Part shown: piece after piece, positions 49,182-58,675 of the stretch | Layout of the letters: every line of letters begins with the position of its first letter | Position numbering within the stretch: position 1 is the first letter of the stretch | Source: AP-15 sp963762575 | Lineage (GTDB): Bacteria; Pseudomonadota; Alphaproteobacteria; ATCC43930; CGMCC-115725 | NCBI GenBank assembly: GCA_963762575.1 | Contig: CAVXLL010000008.1 | Location: forward strand, 16,634-80,633 | Reading direction: 5' to 3' | Length of the DNA stretch: 64,000 bases | Position numbers and translations under genes: made by a program | Notes under the pieces: model-generated | What the model was told of the DNA's origin: nothing | Database searches by the model: none | Seen by the model: the letters and a program-made list of their open reading frames with translations, nothing else

Positions 49182-49560
49182 AAATCAGCGCGACTATGAA
49201 GTGGGCTATGGCAAGCCGCCGCGCGCGACCCGTTTCACGAAAGGCCAGTCCGGCAACCCCCGCGGCCGGGCGGCTGGCGCAAAAAACTTGAAGACCTTGC
49301 TCAGTGACGCGCTGAACGAGTGCGTGATCGTCACCGAGAACGGGGGTCGTCGCAAGGTCACGAAGCGCGAAGCGATCATCAAGCAGCTCGTCAACCAGTC
49401 GGCCACCGCCGATTGGCGCGCGATCAAGATCCTGCTCGACCTCCTCCGCGAGATCGAAGGCCAAAGCGAGCCGGCATCTCCCGAGACCTCCGCGTTCAGC
49501 GAGGCGGACGAGAAGGTCATCCAGCAGCTCAGGGCGCGCTTCTCGAAAGCGGAAAAGTGA
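49171..49560 (+). CDS. DUF5681 family protein (copy 2)
   Basis: A protein of 129 residues, highly similar to the one at 1740, with KGQSGNPRGRAAGAKNLKTL and the end SFSEADEKV-like region EADEKVIQQLRARFSK. The start lies inside the methyltransferase gene and the stop overlaps the terminase start. It is intact even though the following terminase is broken. Confidence 0.85.
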   Translation: MPRENQRDYEVGYGKPPRATRFTKGQSGNPRGRAAGAKNLKTLLSDALNECVIVTENGGRRKVTKREAIIKQLVNQSATADWRAIKILLDLLREIEGQSEPASPETSAFSEADEKVIQQLRARFSKAEK

Positions 49561-50800
49561 TGTTCGAAAACCTAACCCGCGTCGGGTACGAGGTCCTGCT
49601 GCGGCACGACTTCTCCAGCTTCGCCGGACGCTGCTTCCACGAGCTCGATCCAAAGACCGAGCTGGCGGTGAACTGGCACCTCGAAGTCATCGTCGCCAAA
49701 CTGACCGCGGTGCGGGATGGCACGATCCGGCGGCTCATCATCAACCTGCCGCCGCGCCATTTGAAATCCTTGATGGCCTCGATCGCCTTTCCGGGCCTGG
49801 TGGCTCGGCCTCGACCCCTCGGCCCAGATCCTCTGTGTCAGCTATGCCCAGGACCTCGCCGACAAGCTCGCCCGCCATTGCCACGGCATCATGATGAGCC
49901 CGTGGTATCGGCAGATCTTTTGAACTCGCCTGGCGCCGCACTGCCAGGCTTTGCGGGAGTTCATCACCACCCGCCAAGGCTACCGGCTCGCCACCTCCAC
50001 CGGCGGCGTGCTGACCGGACGCGGGGCCGACCTCATCCTGATCGACGATCCGTTGAAGCCGGATGAGGCGCTCTCCGAGGCGCAGCGGCAAGCCTGCAAC
50101 GAGTGGTACGACCACACCCTCTACAGCAGGCTCAACGACAAGCGCAATGGCGTGATCATCATCATGCAGCGGCTGCACGAAGACGACCTCGTCGGGCACG
50201 TGCTCGGGCAGGAGCCCTGAGAAGTCTTGAGCTTTCGGGCAATCGCCGAAGCCGACGAGGAGCACCGGATAGAGACCATCTTGAAACCGAAATGCTTCCG
50301 ACGCCCTCAAGGCGAACCCTTGCACCCCGACCGCGAGCCGCTCGATACCCTCGACCGTATCCGGCGAACGATCGGCGAATACAACTTCGCCGGCCAGTAT
50401 CAGCAATCCCCCGCCCCGTTGGGCGGCGGCCTGGTCAAGGCCGAATGGTTCAAGCGCTATCGCGAGAACGAGCGCCCGGAGTGCTTCGATCGTATCGTGC
50501 AGAGCTGGACACCGCCAACAAGGCAACCGAACTCAGCGACTTCTCGGTGTCCACAACGTGGGGAGTGAAAGGCAAGGATCTCTTTCTCCTCGCTGTGTTC
50601 CGCCGCCGGCTCGAGTACCCGGCGCTCAAGCGCGCGGTGCGGGAGCAGCTGAGCCTGTTCGATGCGAGGGTCGTGCTGGTCGAGGACAAGGCCTCGGGCA
50701 CCCAGCTGATCCAGGAGCTGATCGCCGACGGCTGTTACGGCGTCACACGCTTTACCAGCCGACTACCGACAAGATCATGCGTCTTAATTCGCAGACCGTC
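49560..50800 (+). pseudogene. Phage terminase large subunit (copy 2, decayed)
   Basis: Aligned by eye with the intact copy at 2129, this one has an extra G near 49793. It also has an in-frame TGA near 49921 (TTT TGA for TTT CCG) and a TGG-to-TGA change near 50218. A one-base loss lies near 50509 and another shift near 50750. Homology ends around 50800, so the last 200 residues, including the nuclease HDDQADS motif, are gone. Walker A PPRHLKS and Walker B LILIDDPLKP can still be read. Confidence 0.9.
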
Positions 50801-51159
50801 CCAGCGCTCAGCCAGGCGACCTCGCCAGCATTCGCGCGCCTGCTGCGACGACATTGCGGCGATCTACGGCAAGAATTTGCCCTCGGTTTCTAACCCACAA
50901 CCCCCGCGGTCAATTCGGGTGTTTCCCGACTGCGACGAGCCGGGGTCTGCCTAGCGGCTCGCAAAAGAATCGAGGAATTGACAGGTATCAATGCGCCTGC
51001 GGGCCAGGGCATCGATATCTAACCCTGAGATGTCCGGCCAGGGTTTGCATCGGCCTGCTAGACACCTCGAAACAGTACGAAGCTTCAATTCGAAACAGTA
51101 CGAAGCTTCGATCTGGTGACCGGCAGGCGCAGAAGGGCAGGCACAAAAAGGGAGGTGTT
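50801..51159. other. Leader region of the chaperone operon
   Basis: This region contains the end of terminase homology, an FNR/FixK box at 50978, and a 23-bp near-perfect tandem repeat at 51067-51089 and 51090-51112 (TCGAAACAGTACGAAGCTTC core). With a class II promoter the untranslated leader would be about 130 bases and include the repeat. Confidence 0.5.
50978..50991 (+). promoter_or_regulatory. FNR/FixK box of the BON-Hsp20-DnaK operon
   Basis: TTGACAGGTATCAA, a perfect palindrome, lies 168 bases before the first gene of the operon. Confidence 0.65.
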
Positions 51160-51813
51160 ATGAGGTCAGATAGTGATATCAAGCGAGACGTCGAGGACGA
51201 GCTGCGGTGGGATCCGGACCTCGACGCGACCGACATTGCCGTAACAGTCAAGAGCGGGGTCGTCACCCTCGCCGGGTTTACGCGCAGCTACAGCGACAAA
51301 CTCGAGGCGGAGGCGACCGCAAAGCGGGTGGCTGGCGTTTTCGGTGTCGCCAATGACATCGAAGTACGCTTGCCGAGCCTCGACCAGCGGCCCGATCCCG
51401 AAATCGCCCGCGACGCGATCGCGGCCATCAAGAGCCGGCTGCCGGTCGTCGCTGAACAGATCAAAGTGCTCGTTCGCAACGGCTGGATCACCCTCGAAGG
51501 CGATGTCGAGTGGGACTATCAACGATCGGCGGCCGAAAGTGCTGTACGGCGGGTGAAAAGCCTGAAGGGGGTCACCAACACCATACAGGTCAAACCGCGC
51601 GTCCCGGCCAGCGAGATCAAGCGCAAGATCGAGGAAGCCTTCCGCCGCAGTGCGGAAATCGATGCAAATCGGATCACCGTCGAAGCCCATGAGGGCGAGG
51701 TGATCCTCAAAGGCACGGTGCGGGCCTGGGCCGAACGTCAGGAGGCGGAACGAGCTGCTTGGTCTGCTCCGGGCGTCAGACGAGTGGAAAACCGAATCAC
51801 CATCAGTGTTTAA
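51160..51813 (+). CDS. Triple BON-domain protein 3
   Basis: A protein of 217 residues starting MRSDSDIKRDVEDELRWDPD, with three BON domains (VKSGVVTLAGFT, VRNGWITLEGDV, HEGEVILKGTVR). It is the intact counterpart of the paralogs at 25.0 and 39.0 kb and the first gene of the chaperone operon. GGGAGG lies at good spacing before the ATG. hsp20 starts 23 bases downstream. No signal peptide, so cytosolic. Confidence 0.9.
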   Translation: MRSDSDIKRDVEDELRWDPDLDATDIAVTVKSGVVTLAGFTRSYSDKLEAEATAKRVAGVFGVANDIEVRLPSLDQRPDPEIARDAIAAIKSRLPVVAEQIKVLVRNGWITLEGDVEWDYQRSAAESAVRRVKSLKGVTNTIQVKPRVPASEIKRKIEEAFRRSAEIDANRITVEAHEGEVILKGTVRAWAERQEAERAAWSAPGVRRVENRITISV

Positions 51814-51836
51814 ATCTCAGCAAAGGAGGAAATCCA

Positions 51837-52454
51837 ATGGCCAGCAGGTCGTTAATGCCGTTTTCGCGCAACATGCCGACGTCTCGGTGGGGCGAGGACA
51901 CGGATCCCTTCTTGGCAATGCGCCGCGAAATGAATCGCCTCTTCGACGACGTCTTTAGCGGGTTTGGATTGCCGAGCGTCTTTGGTCCCGCGCTCCGGCT
52001 GATGCCAGCGGCACCGAAAATCGATGTCAGTGAAACGGACAACGAGATCCAAGTCACTGCGGAAATGCCTGGCATAGATCAGAACGATGTCGAGGTTCTG
52101 CTCGAAGATGACAGGTTGATCATTCGCGGGGAGAAGAAGGAGGAACGCGAAGACAAAGACCGCAATTACCACGTCAGAGAGCGCGTGCAAGGCGCCTTTT
52201 CCCGCACCCTACCGCTGCCCTTTGCACCCGATCCCAATCAGGTAAAGGCTGAGTTCAAAGATGGGGTCATGAACATCACGATCCCCAAACCGCAAGAGGT
52301 GAAGCAGAAGCAACACCGGATCGAGGTCCAAAAGGACACGAGCGGCCCCAGTGAGCCTTCCGTGTCGCGTGCCGGACCGGCAGCGGCGGCGACATCCTCG
52401 ACGGGGTCTCAGACCCGGGCGGAACAGCCGGAAAAGGAAACCGCAGCAGAATAA
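51837..52454 (+). CDS. Small heat-shock protein Hsp20
   Basis: A protein of 205 residues with an alpha-crystallin domain at about 55-155 (PKIDVSETDNEIQVTAEMPG, LIIRGEKKEE, FSRTLPLPFAPDPNQVKAEF) and the GVMNITIPKP beta strand. A 50-residue Ser/Ala/Glu-rich tail follows the usual IxI-type end. It holds unfolding proteins for DnaK, encoded next. AAAGGAGG lies before the ATG. It is the second gene of the FNR-boxed operon. Confidence 0.93.
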   Translation: MASRSLMPFSRNMPTSRWGEDTDPFLAMRREMNRLFDDVFSGFGLPSVFGPALRLMPAAPKIDVSETDNEIQVTAEMPGIDQNDVEVLLEDDRLIIRGEKKEEREDKDRNYHVRERVQGAFSRTLPLPFAPDPNQVKAEFKDGVMNITIPKPQEVKQKQHRIEVQKDTSGPSEPSVSRAGPAAAATSSTGSQTRAEQPEKETAAE

Positions 52455-52477
52455 TCGCGTTCAATAAGGAACGGGCG

Positions 52478-52500
52478 AGCCGCCCCGGACTGGGGCGGCT
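52478..52500 (+). terminator. GC-rich hairpin between hsp20 and dnaK
   Basis: AGCCGCCCC pairs with GGGGCGGCT across a five-base loop. No T run follows, so it is more likely an attenuator, processing or stability hairpin than a full terminator. Confidence 0.5.
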
Positions 52501-52524
52501 TCGCTCCTGTGCCGGAGGTGTTGA

Positions 52525-54429
52525 ATGGCCAAAGTCATCGGGATCGATCTGGGGACGACCTTTTCCTGTGTCGCCGTAATGGAAGGCGGCAAAGCCAAAG
52601 TGATCGAGAACCCGGAAGGGGCGCGCACGACGCCGTCAGTCGTCGCTTTCGCGAGTTCCGGCGAGGTGCTTGTTGGACAGCCGGCGCGGCGGCAAGCAAT
52701 TACTAATCCAGAGAATACAATCTTCGCGATCAAGCGGCTGATCGGCCGGCGCTATGACGACCCGATGGTGGAAAAGCATAAGAGCCTGGTGCCTTACAAA
52801 GTCGTCCGGGGCGACAATGGCGATGCCTGGGTCGAGGTCCGTGGCAAGCGTTATAGCCCGAGCCAGATCAGCGCCTTCATCCTGACCAGGATGCGGGAGA
52901 CCGCCGAGGCTTATCTAGGCGAAAAGGTAACGCAGGCAGTCATCACGGTGCCCGCTTATTTCAACAATTCGCAGCGCCAGGCGACCAAAGATGCCGGACG
53001 GATCGCTGGACTGGAAGTGCTGCGCATCATCAACGAGCCGACTGCCGCTGCGCTGGCCTATGGCCTCGAAAAGAAAGGAACCGGCAGAGTCGCGGTCTAT
53101 GATTTAGGCGGCGGCACCTTCGACATTTCAATTCTCGATATCGCCGAGGGCGTGTTTGAAGTGAAGTCGACAAACGGTGACACCTTTCTCGGCGGCGAGG
53201 ATTTCGACCAGCGTGTGATCGACTATCTGGCCGACGAGTTCAAAAAGCAGCAGGGCATTGATCTGCGCAATGACCGGCTAGCCCTGCAGCGCCTGAAGGA
53301 GGCGGCGGAGAAGGCCAAAATCGAGCTCTCCTCCACACTGCAGACCGAGATCAACCTGCCATTTATTACCGCCGATCAGACGGGCCCGAAGCATCTGACC
53401 ATGACCTTGAGCCGCGCCAAGCTCAAATCACTGGTTGGTGATCTGATCGAGAAAACAGTCGGGCCGTGCCGCGCCGCGCTCAAAGATGCCGGAGTGACTG
53501 CCCAGAATATTGACGAGGTGATCCTCGTCGGCGGGATGACGCGTATGCCGAAAGTCGCCGACACGGTGCGCGAGTTCTTCGGCCGCGACCCGCACAAGGG
53601 GGTCAACCCGGACGAAGTCGTAGCGGTCGGCGCGGCGATCCAGGCCGGGGTGTTGCAGGGCGACGTCAAGGACGTGCTGCTGCTCGATGTGACGCCGCTG
53701 TCGCTCGGTCTCGAGACACTGGGCGGCGTCATGACCAAACTGATCGATCGCAACACGACGATCCCGACCAAGCGCAGCCAGATCTTTTCGACCGCAGAGG
53801 ACAACCAGACGGCGGTCACGGTCCGCGTCTTCCAAGGTGAACGCGAGCTCGCCGCCGACAACAAGCTGTTGGGTCAATTTGACTTGGTCGGTATCCCGCC
53901 GGCCCCGCGCGGCATGCCGCAGATCGAGGTCACCTTCGACATCGACGCCAATGGCATCGTGAACGTTTCGGCCAAGGACAAGGCGACCGGCAAGGAGCAG
54001 CAGATCCGCATCCAGGCCTCGGGGGGTCTCTCCGAGGCAGATATTCAGCGCATGGTCCGCGAAGCCGAGCAGCATGCCGCGGAGGACAAGCGGCGGCGCG
54101 AGGTGATCGAGGCGCGGAACCAAGCCGACGCGTTGATCTACGGTACCGAAAAAGACTTGAAGGAGCACGGCGATCGGCTGAGCGATGCCGACCGGCGCGC
54201 GATCGAAGAAGCGATCGCCGCGCTGCGGACAGCGATGTCCGGTGAGGATGCCGGGCGCATCAGGCAAGGCATTGAAGCGCTGACGAGGGCAGCAATGCGG
54301 ATCGCCGAAGCGGCGCAGCGGTCCGCTCAAGCGGACGCCGGCGCCGGCGCGTCTGCCGGACCGGCGGACGACCAAGTGGTCGATGCCGAATTCGAAGATG
54401 TCGACGATCCCAAACGCCGCGCATCCTGA
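52525..54429 (+). CDS. dnaK: Chaperone DnaK (Hsp70)
   Basis: A complete Hsp70 of 634 residues: GIDLGTTFSCVAVMEGGKAK at the start, VYDLGGGTFDISIL, ILVGGMTRMPKV, linker DVLLLDVTPLSLGLETLG, a substrate domain, and an acidic end VVDAEFEDVDDP. The conserved Glu-Glu-Val-Asp-like tail is partly changed. GrpE is encoded two genes on, but no dnaJ is present in the window, so the J-protein must come from elsewhere. GGAGG lies before the ATG. Confidence 0.97.
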   Translation: MAKVIGIDLGTTFSCVAVMEGGKAKVIENPEGARTTPSVVAFASSGEVLVGQPARRQAITNPENTIFAIKRLIGRRYDDPMVEKHKSLVPYKVVRGDNGDAWVEVRGKRYSPSQISAFILTRMRETAEAYLGEKVTQAVITVPAYFNNSQRQATKDAGRIAGLEVLRIINEPTAAALAYGLEKKGTGRVAVYDLGGGTFDISILDIAEGVFEVKSTNGDTFLGGEDFDQRVIDYLADEFKKQQGIDLRNDRLALQRLKEAAEKAKIELSSTLQTEINLPFITADQTGPKHLTMTLSRAKLKSLVGDLIEKTVGPCRAALKDAGVTAQNIDEVILVGGMTRMPKVADTVREFFGRDPHKGVNPDEVVAVGAAIQAGVLQGDVKDVLLLDVTPLSLGLETLGGVMTKLIDRNTTIPTKRSQIFSTAEDNQTAVTVRVFQGERELAADNKLLGQFDLVGIPPAPRGMPQIEVTFDIDANGIVNVSAKDKATGKEQQIRIQASGGLSEADIQRMVREAEQHAAEDKRRREVIEARNQADALIYGTEKDLKEHGDRLSDADRRAIEEAIAALRTAMSGEDAGRIRQGIEALTRAAMRIAEAAQRSAQADAGAGASAGPADDQVVDAEFEDVDDPKRRAS

Positions 54430-54465
54430 CCGGCCCCGACGCGAGGCTTTATGGAGAAAAACGGA

Positions 54466-55092
54466 ATGACGATGAACGACCGAGTGGGCATGACACCCGG
54501 CTGGCCCGCCAGCGACCATGCGATGAGCAACCTATTGGCGCAGACCTGGTGGTTAATCGCATTACGCGGCGTTTTCGCGATCATTTTCGGCATCATTGCA
54601 CTGTTCATGCCCGGCGCGGCGCTGCTCACCTTTGTGCTGCTGTTTGCCGCTTACATGGTAGTCGACGGTATCTTGGCGATCATCGCCGGCATCAGAGCGG
54701 CACAGCGGCATCAGCGTTGGGGATGGCTGATCTTCGAGGGCATCCTCGACCTCATTGCGGGCGGCATCGCTGTCGTGTGGCCGGTGATAACCATTGTCGC
54801 ATTTGTTTTCCTGATGGGTGCATGGGCGATCGTAACCGGGGCGCTGCTGCTCGGGGCGAGTTTCCGGCTCAACATCCCGCACGGCCGATGGTTTATGGCA
54901 TTCGCCGGGGCCGTCTCTGTGATCTGGGGAGTACTTCTGATCATCTGGCCGTTGATCGGGGCGGTGGTGCTGACTTGGTGGATAGCCGCCTACGCGCTGT
55001 TCTTCGGTGTCGCGCTGCTGGTGCTCGCCTTCCGGCTCCGCGGCCGGCGCGATGCCGTCGCGCCTTCTGGCGCCATGCCTCGCAGCATTTGA
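54466..55092 (+). CDS. HdeD family membrane protein (DUF308), copy 2
   Basis: A protein of 208 residues (213 if the ATG at 54451 is used) with about six transmembrane segments (WWLIALRGVFAIIFGIIALF, IFEGILDLIAGGIAVVWPVI, WWIAAYALFFGVALLVLAF). The start at 54466 is preferred because GGAG lies about nine bases ahead. It stands between dnaK and grpE, an unusual place for a membrane protein, and suggests envelope protection in the same response. Confidence 0.85.
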   Translation: MTMNDRVGMTPGWPASDHAMSNLLAQTWWLIALRGVFAIIFGIIALFMPGAALLTFVLLFAAYMVVDGILAIIAGIRAAQRHQRWGWLIFEGILDLIAGGIAVVWPVITIVAFVFLMGAWAIVTGALLLGASFRLNIPHGRWFMAFAGAVSVIWGVLLIIWPLIGAVVLTWWIAAYALFFGVALLVLAFRLRGRRDAVAPSGAMPRSI

Positions 55093-55105
55093 GTTTGCGT
55101 GATCC

Positions 55106-55762
55106 ATGACCGCATCAGAAAACAGAGCCGATGTCCCGGGCGCGGACACGGCGGAAAAGCCACGCGCATCCGAGGAGTCCGCATCGGCTCAGCCGAGCGA
55201 TGCAGAGCAAGTCTCAGCCGACCGTTCGTCAATACCCGACACGACCGAAAGCGCTCCGCCAAAAGAGGGGGGAGAGGAGCCTGCCGGCCCTTCCGCAGAC
55301 GATCCGGCAGAACTCAGGGAGCGCCTGCTGCGCGCGCTGGCCGAACAACAGAACTTTCAGCGCCGCCTCGAACGCGAGCGCGACGATGCAGTGCGGTTCA
55401 CGGCCACGGAACTGGTCAAGGAGCTACTGCAAACCGCTGACAATTTGTCACGTGCGCTGCAAAGCGTGACGCCCGGTCTGCCGGAACAGAACGAGCCGCT
55501 ACGGAACCTGCTGGCCGGGGTCCGCGCCAGCGAACGAGCTTTGCAAGACACTTTCGCGAAGCACGGGATCATCCGCATCCAACCCGCCCTCGGCGAGCCG
55601 TTCGACCCCAACCAGCACCAGGCGATGTTCGAAGTGGAGGGGAGCGGGTGCGAGCCCGGGACGGTCGCCCAGGTCGTTCTGCCCGGCTATGCCTACCACG
55701 AACGGCTACTCCGTCCGGCTTTCGTCGGGGTTGCCAGACAAAGCTCAGGACGACCGGCCTGA
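55106..55762 (+). CDS. grpE: Nucleotide exchange factor GrpE
   Basis: A protein of 218 residues. The first 70 are disordered and rich in Ala, Glu, Ser and Pro. A long coiled coil follows (LRERLLRALAEQQNFQRRLE, ATELVKELLQTADNLSRALQ), then the beta-wing (FDPNQHQAMFEVEG, GTVAQVVLPGYAYHERLLRP). It releases ADP from DnaK. It starts 14 bases after the HdeD stop. The placement after dnaK, without dnaJ, differs from the usual grpE-dnaK-dnaJ order. Confidence 0.93.
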   Translation: MTASENRADVPGADTAEKPRASEESASAQPSDAEQVSADRSSIPDTTESAPPKEGGEEPAGPSADDPAELRERLLRALAEQQNFQRRLERERDDAVRFTATELVKELLQTADNLSRALQSVTPGLPEQNEPLRNLLAGVRASERALQDTFAKHGIIRIQPALGEPFDPNQHQAMFEVEGSGCEPGTVAQVVLPGYAYHERLLRPAFVGVARQSSGRPA

Positions 55763-55792
55763 AACAACCCAATCAAAATCGGAGCTAGTGCT

Positions 55793-56539
55793 ATGGCCGT
55801 CAGCGATATCCTAGTCTATGCCGACCCGACAGCGAGCTCCGCTGAGCGCCTCGACATCGCCTTCAGCCTGGCCCACCGCTTTGAAGCCTATCTGATCGGC
55901 GTGGTACCCGAAGATGCAGCCGCGGTCGGCGAAAGGTTCGAAAAGATGCTGCTGAACGAGGCGATTCTCGGCGAGTGGCATATGGCAATCGGACTTACTG
56001 AGCCCTTTGTCACGCGTTGGGCGCACTGTTCGGATCTCGTAATCCTCGGCCAGCGTATTCCGGACCACAACACCGGACTGTACCGGCCAGAAGATGTCAT
56101 CCTTTCTTGCAGCCGCCCAGTGTTGGTCGTGCCCTATGCCGGCCGGCGGCCAGACCGGCTCGGCGAGAATGTGCTGGTCGCGTGGAACGGCAGCCGCGAA
56201 GCCGGAAGGGCGGTGCAAGAGGCGCTACCGCTGATGAGCGTATCGAGCGTGGTTACCGTCCTGCTCGTCGATCCGGAGGAGGATGCCGATATCAACCTTG
56301 CGGAGGACCTGGTCGCTCATCTCGGGCGGCATGGGCTGCACGCCAAAACGCAAGTCATCCGGCATGATCTCGCCACTCTGGCGGTTTCCGACACGATACT
56401 TACCCAGGTGGCCGAGCTCGACGCCGATCTCCTGGTCATGGGCGCATACAGCCATTCGCGTTTTCGAGAAATCATCCTCGGAGGCGTCACCCTGGACATT
56501 CTTCGGGATATGAACTTACCAGTGCTGATGGCCCATTGA
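55793..56539 (+). CDS. Universal stress protein, tandem Usp domains
   Basis: A protein of 248 residues with two Usp-like halves. The first (MAVSDILVYADPTASSAERL) has lost the nucleotide loop. The second (ENVLVAWNGSREAGRAVQEA) ends with DADLLVMGAYSHSRFREIIL, GGVTLDIL, close to the GxxGH/R-x9-G-S/T ATP-binding pattern. It is the last gene of the BON-Hsp20-DnaK operon, 30 bases after grpE. Tandem USPs of this type are common in low-oxygen regulons. Confidence 0.88.
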   Translation: MAVSDILVYADPTASSAERLDIAFSLAHRFEAYLIGVVPEDAAAVGERFEKMLLNEAILGEWHMAIGLTEPFVTRWAHCSDLVILGQRIPDHNTGLYRPEDVILSCSRPVLVVPYAGRRPDRLGENVLVAWNGSREAGRAVQEALPLMSVSSVVTVLLVDPEEDADINLAEDLVAHLGRHGLHAKTQVIRHDLATLAVSDTILTQVAELDADLLVMGAYSHSRFREIILGGVTLDILRDMNLPVLMAH

Positions 56540-56631
56540 GCCTATCCGTTACCGCGCGCTCCGAACGAGATCTGCAGTTTTCCCCCGTGATCGCCGCGGT
56601 CCGCATCAGCAGTGCTCAGAGTGAGCCAGAT

Positions 56632-58384
56632 GTAAGCGCTCGGTGAGGAGCGCCTGCCGCTGAGCCGCGATCGGCGCAAATATCAGCGATGGCGGAAGGA
56701 TCAGAACCAGTGTCCACTCCCGGGTTAGTGGACACGAAGCATCAGCCGGGTGCGACCAAGCGTCGGCAGTATTTTGAAGTGCTGAAACGTCAGATGGTGG
56801 CGGAAACGCAGGTACCGTGGCGCGACGTCATGATGTGAACAGCAACCAACTGTTCCGGTGGCGGCGGCAGCTGTTGCCGAAAGCAGTGGTCGCCAGTGGC
56901 GTCATGGTTCTGGTCGCGGTCGTGCCTGATGAGGGTCGGCCGCGGCGGACGGATCGCGATGGGGTTATCGAGATTGCGTTTGGCTGTGGTGCCCGGGTGC
57001 GCCTTCGTGGCGAGGTCAGCGCGGAGACGCTGCGGCAGGTGATTGAACTGCTGCGATGAACGGTCTGCCGGCGGGCACCCGGGTATGGCTGGCGGCCGGT
57101 GCCACCGACATGCGCAAGGGGTTCGACAGTCTGGCGGCACAGGCGCAGACAGTGCTCGGGCAGGATCCGTTCTCGGGTCATGTTTTTTGCTTTCGCGGTC
57201 GCCGCGGCGATCTGGTCAAGCTGTTGTGGTGGGATGGCGACGGACTGTGCCTGTTTGCCAAGCGTCTGGAGCGCGGGCAATTCGTCTGGCCGCGGGCGAG
57301 GAGGGGATGGTGGTGCTCAGCCGAGCGCAGCTGTCGATGTTGTTGGAGGGGATCGACTGGCGAATGCCGCAGCGAACCTGGCGGCCAGAGCTGGCGGGCT
57401 GAGCTTTGCAGCGCCGGCGGCGGCCGCTCGACCGAATTATTGACCAAAACGGCTCCACTGTCGTGCCGATCACAGCCGACAATCTGCCCGACGACCTCGC
57501 CGCGTTGAAGCGGATCATCGCCACGATGGCGCAGGATGCGTTGTCTGCGCAGGCCGAGATCGCCCGGCTGAAATTCCAACTGGCGCGATATCGACGGGCC
57601 GAGTTCGGCCGGTCCTCGGAAAAGCTGGCGCGCGAGGCCGAGCAGCTCGAGCTGGCGCTCGAGGCGCTGGAGACCGACTAGGCCGAACGGCTGGCAATGG
57701 CCTCACCGGAAGTGGCGGCAGCCGTCGAGACCGCGACCGAGGCGCAGAAGCCGGCAGGGCGCCCGCTGCCGCCACATCTGCCGAGAGAGGATCGGCGGCA
57801 TCCCGCACCGTGCACCTGTCCTGATTGCGGCGGCGCGTTGCGCAAGATCGCCGACGAGGTCAGCGAGACCCTCGATTACGTGCCCGGCCGGTTCAAAGTG
57901 GTCCGGCACATTCGCGAGAAACTGTCGTGCCGGGCTTGCGACACCGTGGTGGCGGCGCCGGTGCCCGATCACGCGATTGCCCGCGGCCGGGCCGGCGCGG
58001 GGCTCTTGGCTCATATTGTCGTCTCGAAGTACGACGATCATCTGCCGCTTTATCGTCAGGCCGAGATCTTCGCCCGCGACGGGGTGAACCTGGAGACCTC
58101 GACGCTGTCGGATTGGGTCGGCGCCACAGCGGCGGCGCTGCAGCCGCTGGTGGATGCCCTCGGCCTCGACGTCCTGGCCAGCGACACCTTGCATGTCGAT
58201 GACACCCCGGTGCCGGTGCTGGCACCGGCATGGGCAAGACCAAGACCGGCCGGCTGTGGACCTACGTTCGCGATGAGCGGCCGTTTGCCGGCGCGCGGCC
58301 GTCGGCGGCGCTGTTCTTCTACTCGCCGGACCGGAAGGGCGAACATCCACAGGCGCATCTGAAGGACTTCCGCGGCGTCAGATC
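56632..58384 (+). mobile_element. IS66 family element, decayed and 3'-truncated
   Basis: The left end begins GTAAGCGCT, matching the IS66 terminal GTAAGCG. Remnants of the three usual genes follow in order. The first encodes the small TnpA-like protein (SNQLFRWRRQLLPK, to 57059). The second is the TnpB-like gene from 57056 (LPAGTRVWLAAGATDMRKGF, KLLWWDGDGLCLFAKRLERG), frameshifted near 57295. The third is the large transposase from 57406, with an in-frame TAG at 57679 and a shift near 58235. It breaks off at HLKDFRGV, so the catalytic core and right end are missing. No active transposition is possible. Confidence 0.88.
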
Positions 58385-58650
58385 TACAAAAAGATAGTGC
58401 TGTAGAGTACTGGTACCGGATCGAATCTGGCGTGGCGCGGCGATTTTCGGCGAGGGTAGATGGAAGGCGGCAAATCGTCGACCTGCTGCTTCCCCGCGAT
58501 TTTTTCGGCTTCGGCTTACATTGTAAACACTGCTTCGCCGTCGAGGCAGTACTTGATCGTACGGTAGTCGCACGCTTCCCCCGCTCGCTCCTGGGGTCAA
58601 TCACCGAGTTGGATCCCCGGATTGCGCGAGCCCTTCGGGACGGTATCGTG
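58385..58650 (+). pseudogene. Fragment of a FixK-like Crp/Fnr regulator
   Basis: The reading AVEYWYRIESGVARRFSARV, DGRRQIVDLLLPRDFFGFGL and TELDPRIARALRDG parallels residues 53-130 of the regulator at 41237. The N-terminus is cut by the IS66 junction, and the C-terminal DNA-binding part is absent. It shows that a second FixK-like gene once stood here. Confidence 0.7.
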
Positions 58651-58675
58651 AGCCGTGGTCACACGACCTGCGCGA

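Noticed and set aside
53428..54519. Minus-strand frame opposite the end of dnaK
   Set aside because: It is a shadow of dnaK codons; no ribosome site and no family resemblance.
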